In this document: positions 24,189 through 33,453 of the stretch, piece after piece
How the letters are laid out: every line of letters begins with the position of its first letter
Position numbering within the stretch: position 1 is the first letter of the stretch
Assembly: GCA_017626015.1 (NCBI GenBank)
Contig: JAGAJO010000004.1
Location: 110,713 to 174,712, forward strand
DNA length: 64,000 nt
Source of the DNA: Ruminococcus sp.
Lineage (GTDB): Bacteria; Bacillota; Clostridia; Oscillospirales; Ruminococcaceae
Direction: 5' to 3'
The notes under the pieces: model-generated
Told to the model about the DNA's origin: nothing
The model's input: only the letters and a program-made list of their open reading frames with translations
The model's database searches: none
Translations under genes and position numbers: made by a program

Positions 24189-26240
24189 TCAGCTTCCCGC
24201 TTCGTCTGCGAGAGTGCGCCTTACGGCGTATGCGTCCTGAACTATGTCGCTTGCCGTTCCCGCAATAATGTGAAGCCGCTCCATTTCCTTTTGCGACAGG
24301 TTATTCTTTTCCGCCTTAAGATCGTTAAGGTTATCCAGCGTTTCCTGGGTATCCCGCAGAATGATCTCAGTCTCCTCCTCGATCTTGCCCTTGAGGCTTT
24401 CAAAGGATGAGAACACCTGGCGTCTTACAGTTTCCGTGAAGTCGTTATTGAGCTTCATTTCATGGAACTGCTTTCTGACCTGAGTTTTGAAGTTTGATTT
24501 ATACTTATCGATCCTTTCCTTTACAAGGATCTTGTCAACTGCGAAGTTGGAGGTAAATGTGCCTGCGATACCTGCAAATGCCATAAGACACAGCGTTATC
24601 GGACCTGCCGCAGTGATTCCGAAGAACCCGGCGAAGAATGCCGCCGCATAGTAGGTGGCGTAAAAACCGGCAAGACCTGTCGCACCTCCGAGAAGAGCGC
24701 CCTTGATACCGGATTCCCTGAAGCCGAGGAACAGTCCTCCCACGCCGTAGGAGCCTATAGCGGCGCCAATGATCTTGTCTATCATGCCGCCATTCTGGGA
24801 GACTCTGCCTGATATAGTGAACATTTCCTGTATCCTTGCGACCGATTCAAAAAATTCGTCTTCAAATTCCTGAAGTCTCTCAGCCTCTCCGCTGACTGCG
24901 TTATTGATGGAATTCTGTATCTGCTCGCATATGATCTGCGCTCTTGCCTCGATGCTTTCCTTGATCTTCTCGGTGAGCTTGCTGGTAATGATCTTGAGCT
25001 GATCCTTTTTAAAATCATCGGAGGACATCTGGAAGCTGTCGATAACCTCCATTGCCGCTTCCTCGATATTTGTCCAGTAGTTGTCAAGCACCGGTTTCAG
25101 GTCGTCGAAAACCTGATTGGCGGCGTTGTTGATCTTTACAAATTCCTGCCTCTTGAGATTTCTTATATCGTCGATCTCCTTTATGGCGGCGTTGTATTTC
25201 TCCATAAATTCGTCGTTTTCCATCATAAGGGCGTTTTCCTGCATTACGATGGAGCGCAGTATCTCTGTACCGGAATTGGTTATCTTGTTTGCCAGTATCT
25301 GGAGCGTGATAACGCCTCTCTCCTGAGTCAGCAGCGTTTCCAGAGCCTTTTCAAACTCCGGAAAATTAGACTGCTCCAGCAGCTCCTGACTGCCGATAGT
25401 CTTTGCCGTCAGGGCACGCTTAGCATACACCCCGATAACTCTCGGAGTGCCGATCTTTCTTTTATACACGGCAAATTCACGGGAATCCTCTCCCATTACC
25501 TTCTTTGCCTTTTCCATAACGTACTTGCCGATCCTTGCACGCACTGTTTCGACTATTTTATTTTCGTCCTCCTGAGAAAACGTACCGAAGCAGTTTACGA
25601 CGAAGATGATCCTTCCAACGTCTGAGGTAAGCATTTTCTTTTCGAGGAACTCCTTTTCAAACTGTGAAAAAGGAGAGTTTGCGCTGATGACGAAAACGGC
25701 TGCGTCGATCTTGGGGATGATCGACAGGGTAACGTTAGTCATCTGGTCGTCATCGTTAAGACCCGGGGTATCGATGATATCCACATTGTTGCGGCAGAAT
25801 TCCGTATCGTAATATACGGTGGCTTCCTTGACGGTTTCCGCCTTCTTTTCCGATTCGCTGGTGAGCTTGGTAACGTATTCCTCCAGTCTGTCTATCTCGA
25901 CCTTTTCGGAATCTCCGTTTTTATATTCCACCTGAACGTACGGCTCGGTGCTGTATGTAACTCTGTTAAGCGTTGCGGTTGCAGGCAGAACGTCGGCAGG
26001 CAGCACCTCCTGTCCCAGCAGGGCGTTTATAAGGGTACTTTTTCCTCGCTTGAATTCACCCACTATAGCTACCTCGAAATGCTCGTCCTTGGCTTTTTCG
26101 AGAGTTTCCCGGATAGATTCGGCAGTGTTTACCAGCGAGATTTCCTCACTGAGCTTAAGCAGGCTTTTCAGGTCGGCGGTGAGGTTTTCCACCGTTTCCT
26201 TATATGCCGCATAGCTTGAGTAGTCAATTTGCTTTTCCAT
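24189..26240 (-). CDS. Dynamin-like GTPase with membrane-inserting segment
   Basis: 683 residues, ATG at 26240 with GGAGG six bases upstream. P-loop GEFKRGKST (61-69), DTPG (157-160) and NCFG (216-219) define the GTPase. The C-terminal half is a helical stalk interrupted at about 510-585 by glycine/alanine-rich hydrophobic stretches (AAAFFAGFFGITAAGPITL), a likely membrane paddle as in bacterial dynamin-like proteins and mitofusins. It is the first gene of the three-gene operon. Tandem dynamins often form hetero-complexes; roles in membrane fusion, stress and phage tolerance are known for the family. Confidence 0.88.
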   Translation of the reverse strand: MEKQIDYSSYAAYKETVENLTADLKSLLKLSEEISLVNTAESIRETLEKAKDEHFEVAIVGEFKRGKSTLINALLGQEVLPADVLPATATLNRVTYSTEPYVQVEYKNGDSEKVEIDRLEEYVTKLTSESEKKAETVKEATVYYDTEFCRNNVDIIDTPGLNDDDQMTNVTLSIIPKIDAAVFVISANSPFSQFEKEFLEKKMLTSDVGRIIFVVNCFGTFSQEDENKIVETVRARIGKYVMEKAKKVMGEDSREFAVYKRKIGTPRVIGVYAKRALTAKTIGSQELLEQSNFPEFEKALETLLTQERGVITLQILANKITNSGTEILRSIVMQENALMMENDEFMEKYNAAIKEIDDIRNLKRQEFVKINNAANQVFDDLKPVLDNYWTNIEEAAMEVIDSFQMSSDDFKKDQLKIITSKLTEKIKESIEARAQIICEQIQNSINNAVSGEAERLQEFEDEFFESVARIQEMFTISGRVSQNGGMIDKIIGAAIGSYGVGGLFLGFRESGIKGALLGGATGLAGFYATYYAAAFFAGFFGITAAGPITLCLMAFAGIAGTFTSNFAVDKILVKERIDKYKSNFKTQVRKQFHEMKLNNDFTETVRRQVFSSFESLKGKIEEETEIILRDTQETLDNLNDLKAEKNNLSQKEMERLHIIAGTASDIVQDAYAVRRTLADEAGS

Positions 26241-26262
26241 CACAAACCTCCAGTTTCATATT

Positions 26263-26288
26263 TAAGACCGTCATGTCGCAGGGTCTTA
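26263..26288 (-). promoter_or_regulatory. Hairpin in dynamin operon leader
   Basis: TAAGACC (26263-26269) pairs with GGTCTTA (26282-26288) in the untranslated leader, 23 bases before the start codon; could affect translation. Confidence 0.35.
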
Positions 26289-26333
26289 GAGATATCTAAA
26301 CAAAATAAAAACAGCTATACTATCATACCTTAC

Positions 26334-26363
26334 ATTATATCATAATAATTACGTTCAAGTCAA
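26334..26363 (-). promoter_or_regulatory. Promoter of dynamin operon
   Basis: Minus-strand TTGACT (26358-26363), 18 bases, TATAAT (26334-26339), about 94 bases before the start. Confidence 0.72.
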
Positions 26364-26484
26364 GATTTTCCTGCGATCGAGTACGAAAAATTACCCTTTT
26401 GCACAAATAATGAACAGCTCTATACTGCACATTTCACAACAGATTTTAATTTTTTAAGTCATGTAACACAATATATTGTATTAA

Positions 26485-26530
26485 GGCAATCCCGCACAAT
26501 CACCGCCTGACGGCTTTGTGTACGTCTTGC
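26485..26530 (+). repeat. 46-bp copy of the GGCAAT-CCGCACA repeat
   Basis: Matches 13813-13858 with three differences in 46 bases, including the whole ACCGCCTGACGGCTTTGTG block. Divergent similarity continues downstream (CGGCTTATCCGTAATAT against CGGCTATTCCGTCATAT), and an inverted CAGGCATACTA lies at 26596-26606. It is upstream of tspO. Confidence 0.75.
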
Positions 26531-26624
26531 TTGCAAATATCAGATATGGATTTTCCGGTTCGGCTTATCCGTAATATGCATTAAAGCGGATAAGTCAGGC
26601 ATACTATGTAATGAGGTGAAAAAA

Positions 26625-27113
26625 ATGAACATAAAATGCATAAACTTACATTCTCTGAAGCTGAAAGCTCTCCTTGTCTCTATTGCCGTTCCGCTGTTGA
26701 CCGGCGTCTTGTCAAATCTGCTTTCGGGGAGGATCAAGCCTGTTTACCTATCCATGGAAAAACCTTCTTTCGCACCGCCGCCATGGGTTTTTCCGGTAGT
26801 GTGGAGCATACTTTTTATTCTCATGGGGATATCCTGCTATCTGATATACGAAAGCGTTTCTCCGTTTCGGAAAAAGGCGCTTTACGCTTACGGGACGCAG
26901 CTGTTTCTCAATATGTTCTGGACGCTGATATTCTTCCGGCTCGGGCTTTATCTTTTTGCCGCCGTATGGCTGGGACTTATCATGACCGCCGCTTTGGTGA
27001 CGATCATATACTTCTACAAGATAAACAAATGCGCGGCGTATCTACAGATACCGTATATGCTTTGGCTTGTGTTTGCGCTTTTACTTAATGCGTGCGTTTA
27101 TTTTCTTAACTGA
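26625..27113 (+). CDS. tspO: TspO/MBR-family tryptophan-rich membrane protein
   Basis: 162 residues. The ATG at 26625 has GAGGTG six bases upstream. Five membrane helices and the family motif PSFAPPPWVFPVVWSILF identify TspO, which binds porphyrins and related ligands in the membrane and is linked to stress and tetrapyrrole handling. The first ten residues (MNIKCINLHS) are unlike typical TspO starts. A single gene: a repeat copy lies upstream and a perfect terminator follows. No clear consensus promoter was found between the repeat and the gene. Confidence 0.9.
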   Translation: MNIKCINLHSLKLKALLVSIAVPLLTGVLSNLLSGRIKPVYLSMEKPSFAPPPWVFPVVWSILFILMGISCYLIYESVSPFRKKALYAYGTQLFLNMFWTLIFFRLGLYLFAAVWLGLIMTAALVTIIYFYKINKCAAYLQIPYMLWLVFALLLNACVYFLN

Positions 27114-27117
27114 AACC

Positions 27118-27151
27118 AAAACGCCCCGGATATTCAAATTCCGGGGCGTTT
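27118..27151. terminator. Bidirectional terminator between tspO and thioesterase genes
   Basis: AAACGCCCCGGA and TCCGGGGCGTTT form a perfect 12-bp stem with a 9-base loop between convergent genes. Confidence 0.85.
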
Positions 27152-27155
27152 AAGA

Positions 27156-27590
27156 TCATTTTTCGGAGTTGCTTTCTTCGGCTGCCGCAGCGAATTTTTC
27201 ATAAATGTCTGGAAAGCTTTTTTTCAGCCTTACCGGTTTCAGATCGGGTGTAGTAAAGCAGTGGGAGGTGTGGGCGGTCAGCGACTGCATACCCGACGAG
27301 AGGTTTATCACCTCATAGTCAAGCTCAAAGCGGCAGCCGTTGAATGAGGATATATGGCTGCGGATCTCAAATTCGTCTCCGAATCTTACCGGATATTTAT
27401 AGTGCGTTTCCACCGACAGAACCGGCGAGACGATCCCCCTGCGTTCCGTTTCGGAAAACGGACAGCCTATCTGCTCCATAAGATCTATCCTTGCTTCCTC
27501 CAGCCAGCGTACATAGTTTGAGTGGTGTACGATATCCATTCGGTCTGTTTCGTAGTAGTAAGCTTTTCTGCGGTACGGTTTGAAAGTCAT
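27156..27590 (-). CDS. Acyl-CoA thioesterase, 4HBT (hot-dog) family
   Basis: 144 residues. YETDRMDIVHHSNYVRWLEE near the N-terminus is the active-site segment of YbgC/4-hydroxybenzoyl-CoA thioesterases (catalytic Asp in the ETD-M-VHH pattern). These cut acyl-CoA or acyl-ACP thioesters in the cytoplasm; the acyl chain is not predictable. AAGGAG lies over the end of parC, 12 bases before this start, so it is probably the last gene of the parC transcript rather than a separate unit. Confidence 0.88.
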   Translation of the reverse strand: MTFKPYRRKAYYYETDRMDIVHHSNYVRWLEEARIDLMEQIGCPFSETERRGIVSPVLSVETHYKYPVRFGDEFEIRSHISSFNGCRFELDYEVINLSSGMQSLTAHTSHCFTTPDLKPVRLKKSFPDIYEKFAAAAEESNSEK

Positions 27591-27602
27591 AAGGCATTCT
27601 CC

Positions 27603-29840
27603 TTAAAAGGTGAGTTGGTCCGGATCCTCCAGATCCTTGGCAATGCAGCCTGCAACGGGTATGGTTTTGCTGCGGTACTTTTTAAGCTCCCCGGCGGTTT
27701 TTTCGTCTATAATGTAAGCTCTTTCCACAACGGTGGTTTTGGATTTCATAGTCATGACCTGCACGCCGACAGTGCTTCTGGTGGTTTTAGGCAGCAGCAG
27801 GGCGGTATCGAAGATCATTGCACGGTTGTTTGAGGTCCTCAGCATGATATCCGCATTGTCCCTGACGAACAGTATCTCCACCAGCTTTGATTTGTCCGAA
27901 TATGCATTGGCGAGCTTTTTGCGGTTGGTCTTTGTCTCATAGGCGTTAAGCGGGATCTTTGCCGCCTTGCCGTTTTCGTATACGAAGATCAGATAGCCGG
28001 AATAATCTGCTGTGTCCACCATATAGACTACGCTTTCACCGTTGTCAAAGCTCAGTGCGGCGGGAATGTAATCTCCCAGATCGCTTGCCTTGGTATTTTT
28101 GAACTGAGAGGTCTTTGTTTTATAAACGCTGCATTTATCTGTAAAGAACAGCAGATCGGTGCGGTTGGAGGACTCGGTTTCCTGAGAAATGGAATCCCCC
28201 TCCTTAAGCTTTTGCTCGCTTGCCATTCTCAGCGACTGCATGGTACATTTCTTGAAGTAGCCGCTGTCTGTTAAAAACAGCTTGCAGGGGTAATCCTCGA
28301 TCTCCTCCTCGATCACAACATCTTCGACATCAGATTTATAGTAGAAGCCTGTTTTTCTAGGCTGTGCGTATTTTTTGATAACATCCTTAAGCTCGGAGAT
28401 AATAACGTTACCGATCTTCTTTTCACTGGAAAGAGTGTTTTCAAGCTCGGCGATCTCCTTTTCAAGCTCGTCCGTTTCGGCTGTTCTTTTCAGAATATAC
28501 TCACGGTTGAGGTGTCTCAGCTTGATCTCCGCCACATATTCAGCCTGTACCTCGTCGATACCGAAGCCTATCATAAGGTTAGGCACGACCTCAGATTCCT
28601 CCTCGGTCTCTCTGACTATCCTTACAGCCTTGTCGATATCCAGCAGGATCTTGCCCAGTCCTTTCAGCAGATGAAGCTTTTCACGCTTTTTCTCCAGATC
28701 AAAGACTATACGGCGTTTTACGCATTCCTTGCGGAATTTTATCCATTCGTCAAGTATCTCGTAAACTCCCATTATTTTCGGGTAGCCGTGGATCAGTATA
28801 TAGAAATTGCAGGCGTAAGAATCCTGGAGGGGAGTGAGCTTGTAAAGCTTCTGCATGAGCTTGTCGGGATCGACGCCCTTTTTGATATCTATTCCTATTT
28901 TAAGTCCGTTCAGATCCGTTTCGTCTCTGATGTCGGAGATCTCTCTTATTTTTCCCGCTTTGACAAGGGATATTATTTTTTCCTTTATGGCTTCTATGGT
29001 GGTGGTTGCAGGTATCTCGACTATCTCAAGACACCTTGCGTCTGCGTCGTACTGATACTTTGCCCGCAGCTTTACAGAGCCTTTTCCCGTGCGGTAGATC
29101 TTTTCAAGCTCGTCCTCGTCGTAGAGCATTGACGCTCCCCCGGGGAAATCGGGACCCTTCAGGGTCTCCATAATATTGAAGCCGGGATTTTTCATCAGTC
29201 CGATGGTGGTCTCGCATATCTCCTGCAAATTGAACGGGCATACCGCCGACGCCATTGAAACGCCGATACCAACGTTTGCGTTCACCAGTATCGACGGAAA
29301 GCTGGCAGGCAGCAGAGAAGGCTCCTGCATGGTGTTGTCGTAGTTGGGGACGAAATCTACGGTGTTTTTGTCAATATCCCTGAAAAGCTCCTCGCATATA
29401 GGCTCCAGCTTTGCTTCCGTGTAACGTGATGCCGCATAGGACATATCTCTGGAATACGCCTTGCCGAAGTTGCCCTTGCTCTGGACGTATGGGTGGAGCA
29501 GCGCTTCGTTTCCTCTTGAAAGCCTTACCATTGTTTCATAGATCGCAGCGTCTCCATGGGGATTGAGCCGCATGGTCGCTCCCACTATGTTTGCGGATTT
29601 TGTAAGCTTGCCCTTTAAAAGTCCCATGTTGTACATTGTGTACAGCAGCTTTCTGTGAGACGGCTTGAAGCCGTCTATCTCAGGGAACGCTCTGGATATC
29701 AGAACGCTCATAGCGTAGGGCATATAGTTTTTTTCCAGCGACTGTGTGATCTTCTCGTCTGCGACAAGTCCTGCGCCCTCTATATATGCGTCTGCGGCGG
29801 GCTTGGCGCTTTTTTTCGGAGCCGCTTTTTTTCTTGCCAT
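27603..29840 (-). CDS. parC: DNA topoisomerase IV subunit A
   Basis: 745 residues, GGAAAGGA before the ATG. The breakage-reunion domain has FKPSHRKLLYTMYNMG, the PHGDAAIYE segment and the active-site Tyr140 (SYAASRYTEAKL), which forms the covalent DNA link; the C-terminal third has GyrA-type beta-pinwheel repeats. With ParE it separates linked daughter chromosomes. Residue 98 is Ala where E. coli ParC has Ser80; Glu102 (E84 equivalent) is kept. It starts one base after the stop of the membrane protein gene and is followed by the thioesterase gene. Confidence 0.93.
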   Translation of the reverse strand: MARKKAAPKKSAKPAADAYIEGAGLVADEKITQSLEKNYMPYAMSVLISRAFPEIDGFKPSHRKLLYTMYNMGLLKGKLTKSANIVGATMRLNPHGDAAIYETMVRLSRGNEALLHPYVQSKGNFGKAYSRDMSYAASRYTEAKLEPICEELFRDIDKNTVDFVPNYDNTMQEPSLLPASFPSILVNANVGIGVSMASAVCPFNLQEICETTIGLMKNPGFNIMETLKGPDFPGGASMLYDEDELEKIYRTGKGSVKLRAKYQYDADARCLEIVEIPATTTIEAIKEKIISLVKAGKIREISDIRDETDLNGLKIGIDIKKGVDPDKLMQKLYKLTPLQDSYACNFYILIHGYPKIMGVYEILDEWIKFRKECVKRRIVFDLEKKREKLHLLKGLGKILLDIDKAVRIVRETEEESEVVPNLMIGFGIDEVQAEYVAEIKLRHLNREYILKRTAETDELEKEIAELENTLSSEKKIGNVIISELKDVIKKYAQPRKTGFYYKSDVEDVVIEEEIEDYPCKLFLTDSGYFKKCTMQSLRMASEQKLKEGDSISQETESSNRTDLLFFTDKCSVYKTKTSQFKNTKASDLGDYIPAALSFDNGESVVYMVDTADYSGYLIFVYENGKAAKIPLNAYETKTNRKKLANAYSDKSKLVEILFVRDNADIMLRTSNNRAMIFDTALLLPKTTRSTVGVQVMTMKSKTTVVERAYIIDEKTAGELKKYRSKTIPVAGCIAKDLEDPDQLTF

Positions 29841-29841
29841 A

Positions 29842-31002
29842 TTATCCTTTCCTTTCGTAGATCCTGTTTGTTTTTACTGCGGAATATTTTGCTCCCGTAT
29901 ACTGTACGGCTATCCTGCTTTCAGGGTCGGTGTCGAAGGCATAAAGAAAAAGCAGGAAGAGCCATTCCAGCGGTTTCATAAGTATATAAACGATATCTGC
30001 TCTCAGCGGGGTAGTTATTTTTACTGACAGCGGATATCCGTACTTGTCATAAAAGCTTCTGACTGCTCTGTGGAATCTCGGGACTTTATCCATAATATAA
30101 TCCTCAAAAGCGTTTGCAATGCATAGCTGACGGTTCACAACTATCGGCTTTCCGAGACGTATTCCCATTCTCTGCGGTTTAACGATTTTTTCATGACCTC
30201 CTGCGGCAACGGTGCAGAGGTAGTGTCCCTCGTACTGTACAGGCGGAGGAGGTATCTGTGTGGAAAAAGTCCAGTCGGCGGTCATTGTAAAGACCTTGAC
30301 AACGCCGTCCGCACCCTGTCCGAAAAGAATGAGTATCACGAGAAGCGCTGCAAGCAGTGGAACGAGGGCTGCAAAGCTTACAAGATACCAGCCGGCACTT
30401 CTGGATAACAGCTTATAGACCGCTCCCGTAAATTTTCCGTCCGGGACGCATTCGCCGTCCTCCATAAATTTCAGCTGTCTGTTTATTTCGTTTCTGATGA
30501 TCCTCACCGACATCATAAAATAATTCAGCGGGAACAAAAACTCAATGAAGATCAGATAGTCAAGACAGTTCTCCCAAAGCTGTATGCAGAACAATGCTCC
30601 CAGTATGTTGCCCATATAGATACCGCTTATAAGCAATGCGCTCAGAAGGGGCGGCTTACGCCTTTTAACAAAGCTCAGTACAAACATACTTACAAGAGCA
30701 ATGATAAGAGGAATAACGAACGACGGCATAAAATCCCCCGACAGAGGACTGTGAAGCTCGGAAGAACCGTCGCCCAATACTATCGGCTCGTCATACTCCA
30801 CGCCCAGCCCCGCAGCGTAAAGATAAATGTATGAATAAAATGTTCCCAGAACCAATGTTGTCAGATCGCATATCCTCTGCTTGATTTTTTTTATTTTTTT
30901 ATATAATCCTGTATAATTGACATATGTGAGATATATAGGCACACCCAAAAAAGCAAGCAGAAGAAGAGCTGCTCCGATCAAATCCAACAGCTCATACGGC
31001 AT
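29842..31002 (-). CDS. Membrane protein between parE and parC (DUF6688-like)
   Basis: 386 residues, AGGAGG before the ATG. About seven membrane helices (starting ELLDLIGAALLLLAFLGVPI) and a soluble C-terminal part with a conserved-looking block HYLCTVAAGGHEKIVKPQRM and VVNRQLCIANAFEDYI. From memory this block resembles a family listed as DUF6688, but I cannot check. Its gene has its own promoter and is translationally packed against parC (one-base gap), so topoisomerase IV A is made from the same transcript. No functional link to DNA topology is known to me. Confidence 0.65.
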   Translation of the reverse strand: MPYELLDLIGAALLLLAFLGVPIYLTYVNYTGLYKKIKKIKQRICDLTTLVLGTFYSYIYLYAAGLGVEYDEPIVLGDGSSELHSPLSGDFMPSFVIPLIIALVSMFVLSFVKRRKPPLLSALLISGIYMGNILGALFCIQLWENCLDYLIFIEFLFPLNYFMMSVRIIRNEINRQLKFMEDGECVPDGKFTGAVYKLLSRSAGWYLVSFAALVPLLAALLVILILFGQGADGVVKVFTMTADWTFSTQIPPPPVQYEGHYLCTVAAGGHEKIVKPQRMGIRLGKPIVVNRQLCIANAFEDYIMDKVPRFHRAVRSFYDKYGYPLSVKITTPLRADIVYILMKPLEWLFLLFLYAFDTDPESRIAVQYTGAKYSAVKTNRIYERKG

Positions 31003-31038
31003 AGATCATCCTCCTATCCAAGTTTTCAAGATAGGTAT

Positions 31039-31067
31039 ATTATACCACAGGATATCTTGGTTGTCAA
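31039..31067 (-). promoter_or_regulatory. Promoter of membrane protein-parC-thioesterase operon
   Basis: Minus-strand TTGACA (31062-31067), 17 bases, TATAAT (31039-31044): full consensus. Confidence 0.88.
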
Positions 31068-31114
31068 TAATAAATTATCGAAAATCAATATTATTTTTAT
31101 GATATACAATTAAA

Positions 31115-33106
31115 TCAAGAGATATCTGCCATGTCGATATAATCCACACCGTTGTTGGTGATAAATTCTTTTCTTCCCTGCAGATCGTCTCCGAGGAGCA
31201 TATCGAACATCCACTGGGTCTGCTCAACGTCGTCGGGGTGAATTTTTATAAGCCTGCGGGTAGCGGGGTTCATTGTGGTAAGGCTCATCATTTCAGCCTC
31301 GTTTTCGCCAAGACCCTTTGAACGCTGGATAGTAAACTTTTCATTTCCCAGCATACCAAGTATCTTTGTTTTTTCAGATTCGTCGTAGGCGTAGTAGGTC
31401 TTGTTTTTTGAGGTTATCTCAAATAACGGGGATTCCGCAATGTACACATAGCCCTTTTCGATAAGGGTCGGCGTAAGCCTGTAAAGCATGGTGAGGATAA
31501 GCGTCCTTATGTGGAAGCCGTCCACGTCCGCATCGGTGCAGATGACGATCTTGTTCCACCTGAGCCTGTCAAGACTGAAATTTGACAGATCCTTTTTCTT
31601 GCTGCTTTTTACCTCTACTCCGCAGCCAAGTACCTTTATCAGATCGGTGATGATCTCGTTTTTGAAGATCTTGTCGTAATCCGCTTTAAGGCAGTTGAGG
31701 ATCTTTCCTCTTACGGGGATAACAGCCTGAAATTCTGCGTCCCTTGCCAGCTTGACGGAACCCAGCGCCGAGTCTCCCTCCACGATATAAAGCTCTCTTC
31801 TGGACAGATCCTTGGAGCGGCAGTCTACAAATTTCTGCACCTGATTTGCAAGGTCTATTTTTCCCTGAAGCTTTACCTTTGCGCTGAGCCTTGATTTTTC
31901 AGCGCTTTCACGGCTCCTTTTGTTGACAAGCACCTGTTCTGCGATCTTTATTGCCTCGTCGGGATTTTCGATAAAATAAACCTCTATGTTGTGTTTGAGA
32001 AATTCAGTCATGCATTCCTTGATAAACTTGTTTGTGATAGACTTTTTGGTCTGGTTTTCATAGGAGGTCTGGGTGGAGAAGGAGCTTGACACCAGTACAA
32101 GGCAGTCCTCTATATCCTGGAATGTTATCGGCTTTTCGTCCTTAAGGTATTTGCCGTTGTTTTTCAGGTATCCGTTTACCTGCGATGTAAATGCGGATTT
32201 TACAGCGTCCTCGGGAGAACCGCCGTGCTCCAGATAGCTGGAGTTATGAAAATACTCAATGCGGTTGACTGTATTGGAAAATGTAAACGCCACCGACAGC
32301 TTTACCTTATAGTCCTCCATATCGGCTCTGTCTCTGCCCTTGCGGTCGCCGGTGAAATACTGCACAGAGGTCAGGCTTTCTTCACCCGCAAGCTCCTTTA
32401 CATAGTCGGCAATGCCGTGTTCGTAGCAGTATGACTTTTCCTCAAAGGAGCTGTTTTCACGCTGGATCCTCAGCACAAAGGTTATGCCGGGATTTACCAC
32501 AGCCTGCTTTTTAAGTACCTCCTCAAAATATTCCCTGCCTATGTCAATGTCTGTGAAAACCTCGAGATCGGGTTTCCAGTGAGTTTTTGTGCCTGTACGT
32601 CTGCCCTTTGCAGGCTCCTTTGAGAGACCGCCTATGTTGTTTCCCTTTTCAAAATGCAGGGTGTATCTGAACCCGTCACGCAGTACCTCAACGTCCATAT
32701 ATTCGGAGGAATACTGCGTTGCGCAGGCTCCCAGTCCGTTAAGACCCAGAGAATATTCGTAGTTGTCGCCGCCGTTGTTGTTATACTTTCCTCCTGCGTA
32801 AAGCTCGCAGTAAACAAGCTCCCAGTTGTAGCGTTTTTCACGCTGGTTGTAGTCTACCGGGCAGCCTCTGCCGAAGTCCTCCACCTCTATGGAGTTATCG
32901 TTATATTTTGTGACGATTATTTTATCGCCGTGTCCGTCTCTGGCCTCGTCAATGGAATTTGAAAGTATTTCAAAAACCGAGTGCTGACAGCCGTCAAGCC
33001 CGTCCGAGCCGAAAATTACCGCCGGACGTTTTCTTACTCTGTCCGCACCCTTGAGCAGCTCTATATCTTCGTTGGTATATTCCTTTTTACCTGATCTGGT
33101 CGCCAT
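31115..33106 (-). CDS. parE: DNA topoisomerase IV subunit B
   Basis: 663 residues; ATG at 33106 with AAAGGAA upstream, in preference to the earlier in-frame start at 33145. The GHKL ATPase site (EILSNSIDEARDG), the TOPRIM motif EGDSALG (near 435) and DADVDGFHIRTL are complete. It powers the ParC DNA gate with ATP. Distinguished from GyrB by its pairing with the ParC-type gene and by sequence character; a second gyrase pair would be elsewhere. It has its own promoter, and the membrane protein-parC unit is transcribed separately behind it. Confidence 0.93.
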   Translation of the reverse strand: MATRSGKKEYTNEDIELLKGADRVRKRPAVIFGSDGLDGCQHSVFEILSNSIDEARDGHGDKIIVTKYNDNSIEVEDFGRGCPVDYNQREKRYNWELVYCELYAGGKYNNNGGDNYEYSLGLNGLGACATQYSSEYMDVEVLRDGFRYTLHFEKGNNIGGLSKEPAKGRRTGTKTHWKPDLEVFTDIDIGREYFEEVLKKQAVVNPGITFVLRIQRENSSFEEKSYCYEHGIADYVKELAGEESLTSVQYFTGDRKGRDRADMEDYKVKLSVAFTFSNTVNRIEYFHNSSYLEHGGSPEDAVKSAFTSQVNGYLKNNGKYLKDEKPITFQDIEDCLVLVSSSFSTQTSYENQTKKSITNKFIKECMTEFLKHNIEVYFIENPDEAIKIAEQVLVNKRSRESAEKSRLSAKVKLQGKIDLANQVQKFVDCRSKDLSRRELYIVEGDSALGSVKLARDAEFQAVIPVRGKILNCLKADYDKIFKNEIITDLIKVLGCGVEVKSSKKKDLSNFSLDRLRWNKIVICTDADVDGFHIRTLILTMLYRLTPTLIEKGYVYIAESPLFEITSKNKTYYAYDESEKTKILGMLGNEKFTIQRSKGLGENEAEMMSLTTMNPATRRLIKIHPDDVEQTQWMFDMLLGDDLQGRKEFITNNGVDYIDMADIS

Positions 33107-33147
33107 TATCAAATTCCTTTCCTTATTAATTTTTCGCATACACATTT

Positions 33148-33176
33148 ATTATAACACAGCTTAAAGGATTTTGCAA
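33148..33176 (-). promoter_or_regulatory. Promoter of parE
   Basis: Minus-strand TTGCAA (33171-33176), 17 bases, TATAAT (33148-33153), about 40 bases before the start. Confidence 0.8.
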
Positions 33177-33255
33177 ATATTTTTTTCACAGGATGACATT
33201 TCCGGGGAACGCCATATATTTCCGCAGGATATGCCGGTTTTTTTGCTCTGCGCTA

Positions 33256-33284
33256 TTGCAATCGTTTTGAAATTGTAGTATACT
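33256..33284 (+). promoter_or_regulatory. Promoter of 40-residue membrane peptide gene
   Basis: TTGCAA (33256-33261), 17 bases, TATACT (33279-33284). Confidence 0.7.
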
Positions 33285-33323
33285 ATTATAAAGCAAGGTG
33301 AAATTATTCCGGGAGGTAATCTT

Positions 33324-33446
33324 ATGAAAAAGGGAACAAAGGCAGTGCTGATCATTTTCGTCTCTGTGGTGCTGGCTGTTTTTACGGCTAACATTATTAC
33401 GGAGATCTTCAAGACAAAGCTCAATAAGTATTATTCGGTAAGCTGA
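33324..33446 (+). CDS. 40-residue single-helix membrane peptide
   Basis: ATG six bases behind GGGAGGT, encoding MKKGTKAVLIIFVSVVLAVF followed by TANIITEIFKTK and a short polar tail. One hydrophobic helix at residues 7-25 with a positively charged start predicts a membrane-anchored peptide with its C-terminus outside. It has its own promoter and a strong terminator, so it is a genuine single-gene transcript despite its size. No family recognised. Confidence 0.7.
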   Translation: MKKGTKAVLIIFVSVVLAVFTANIITEIFKTKLNKYYSVS

Positions 33447-33453
33447 CGTTTTA

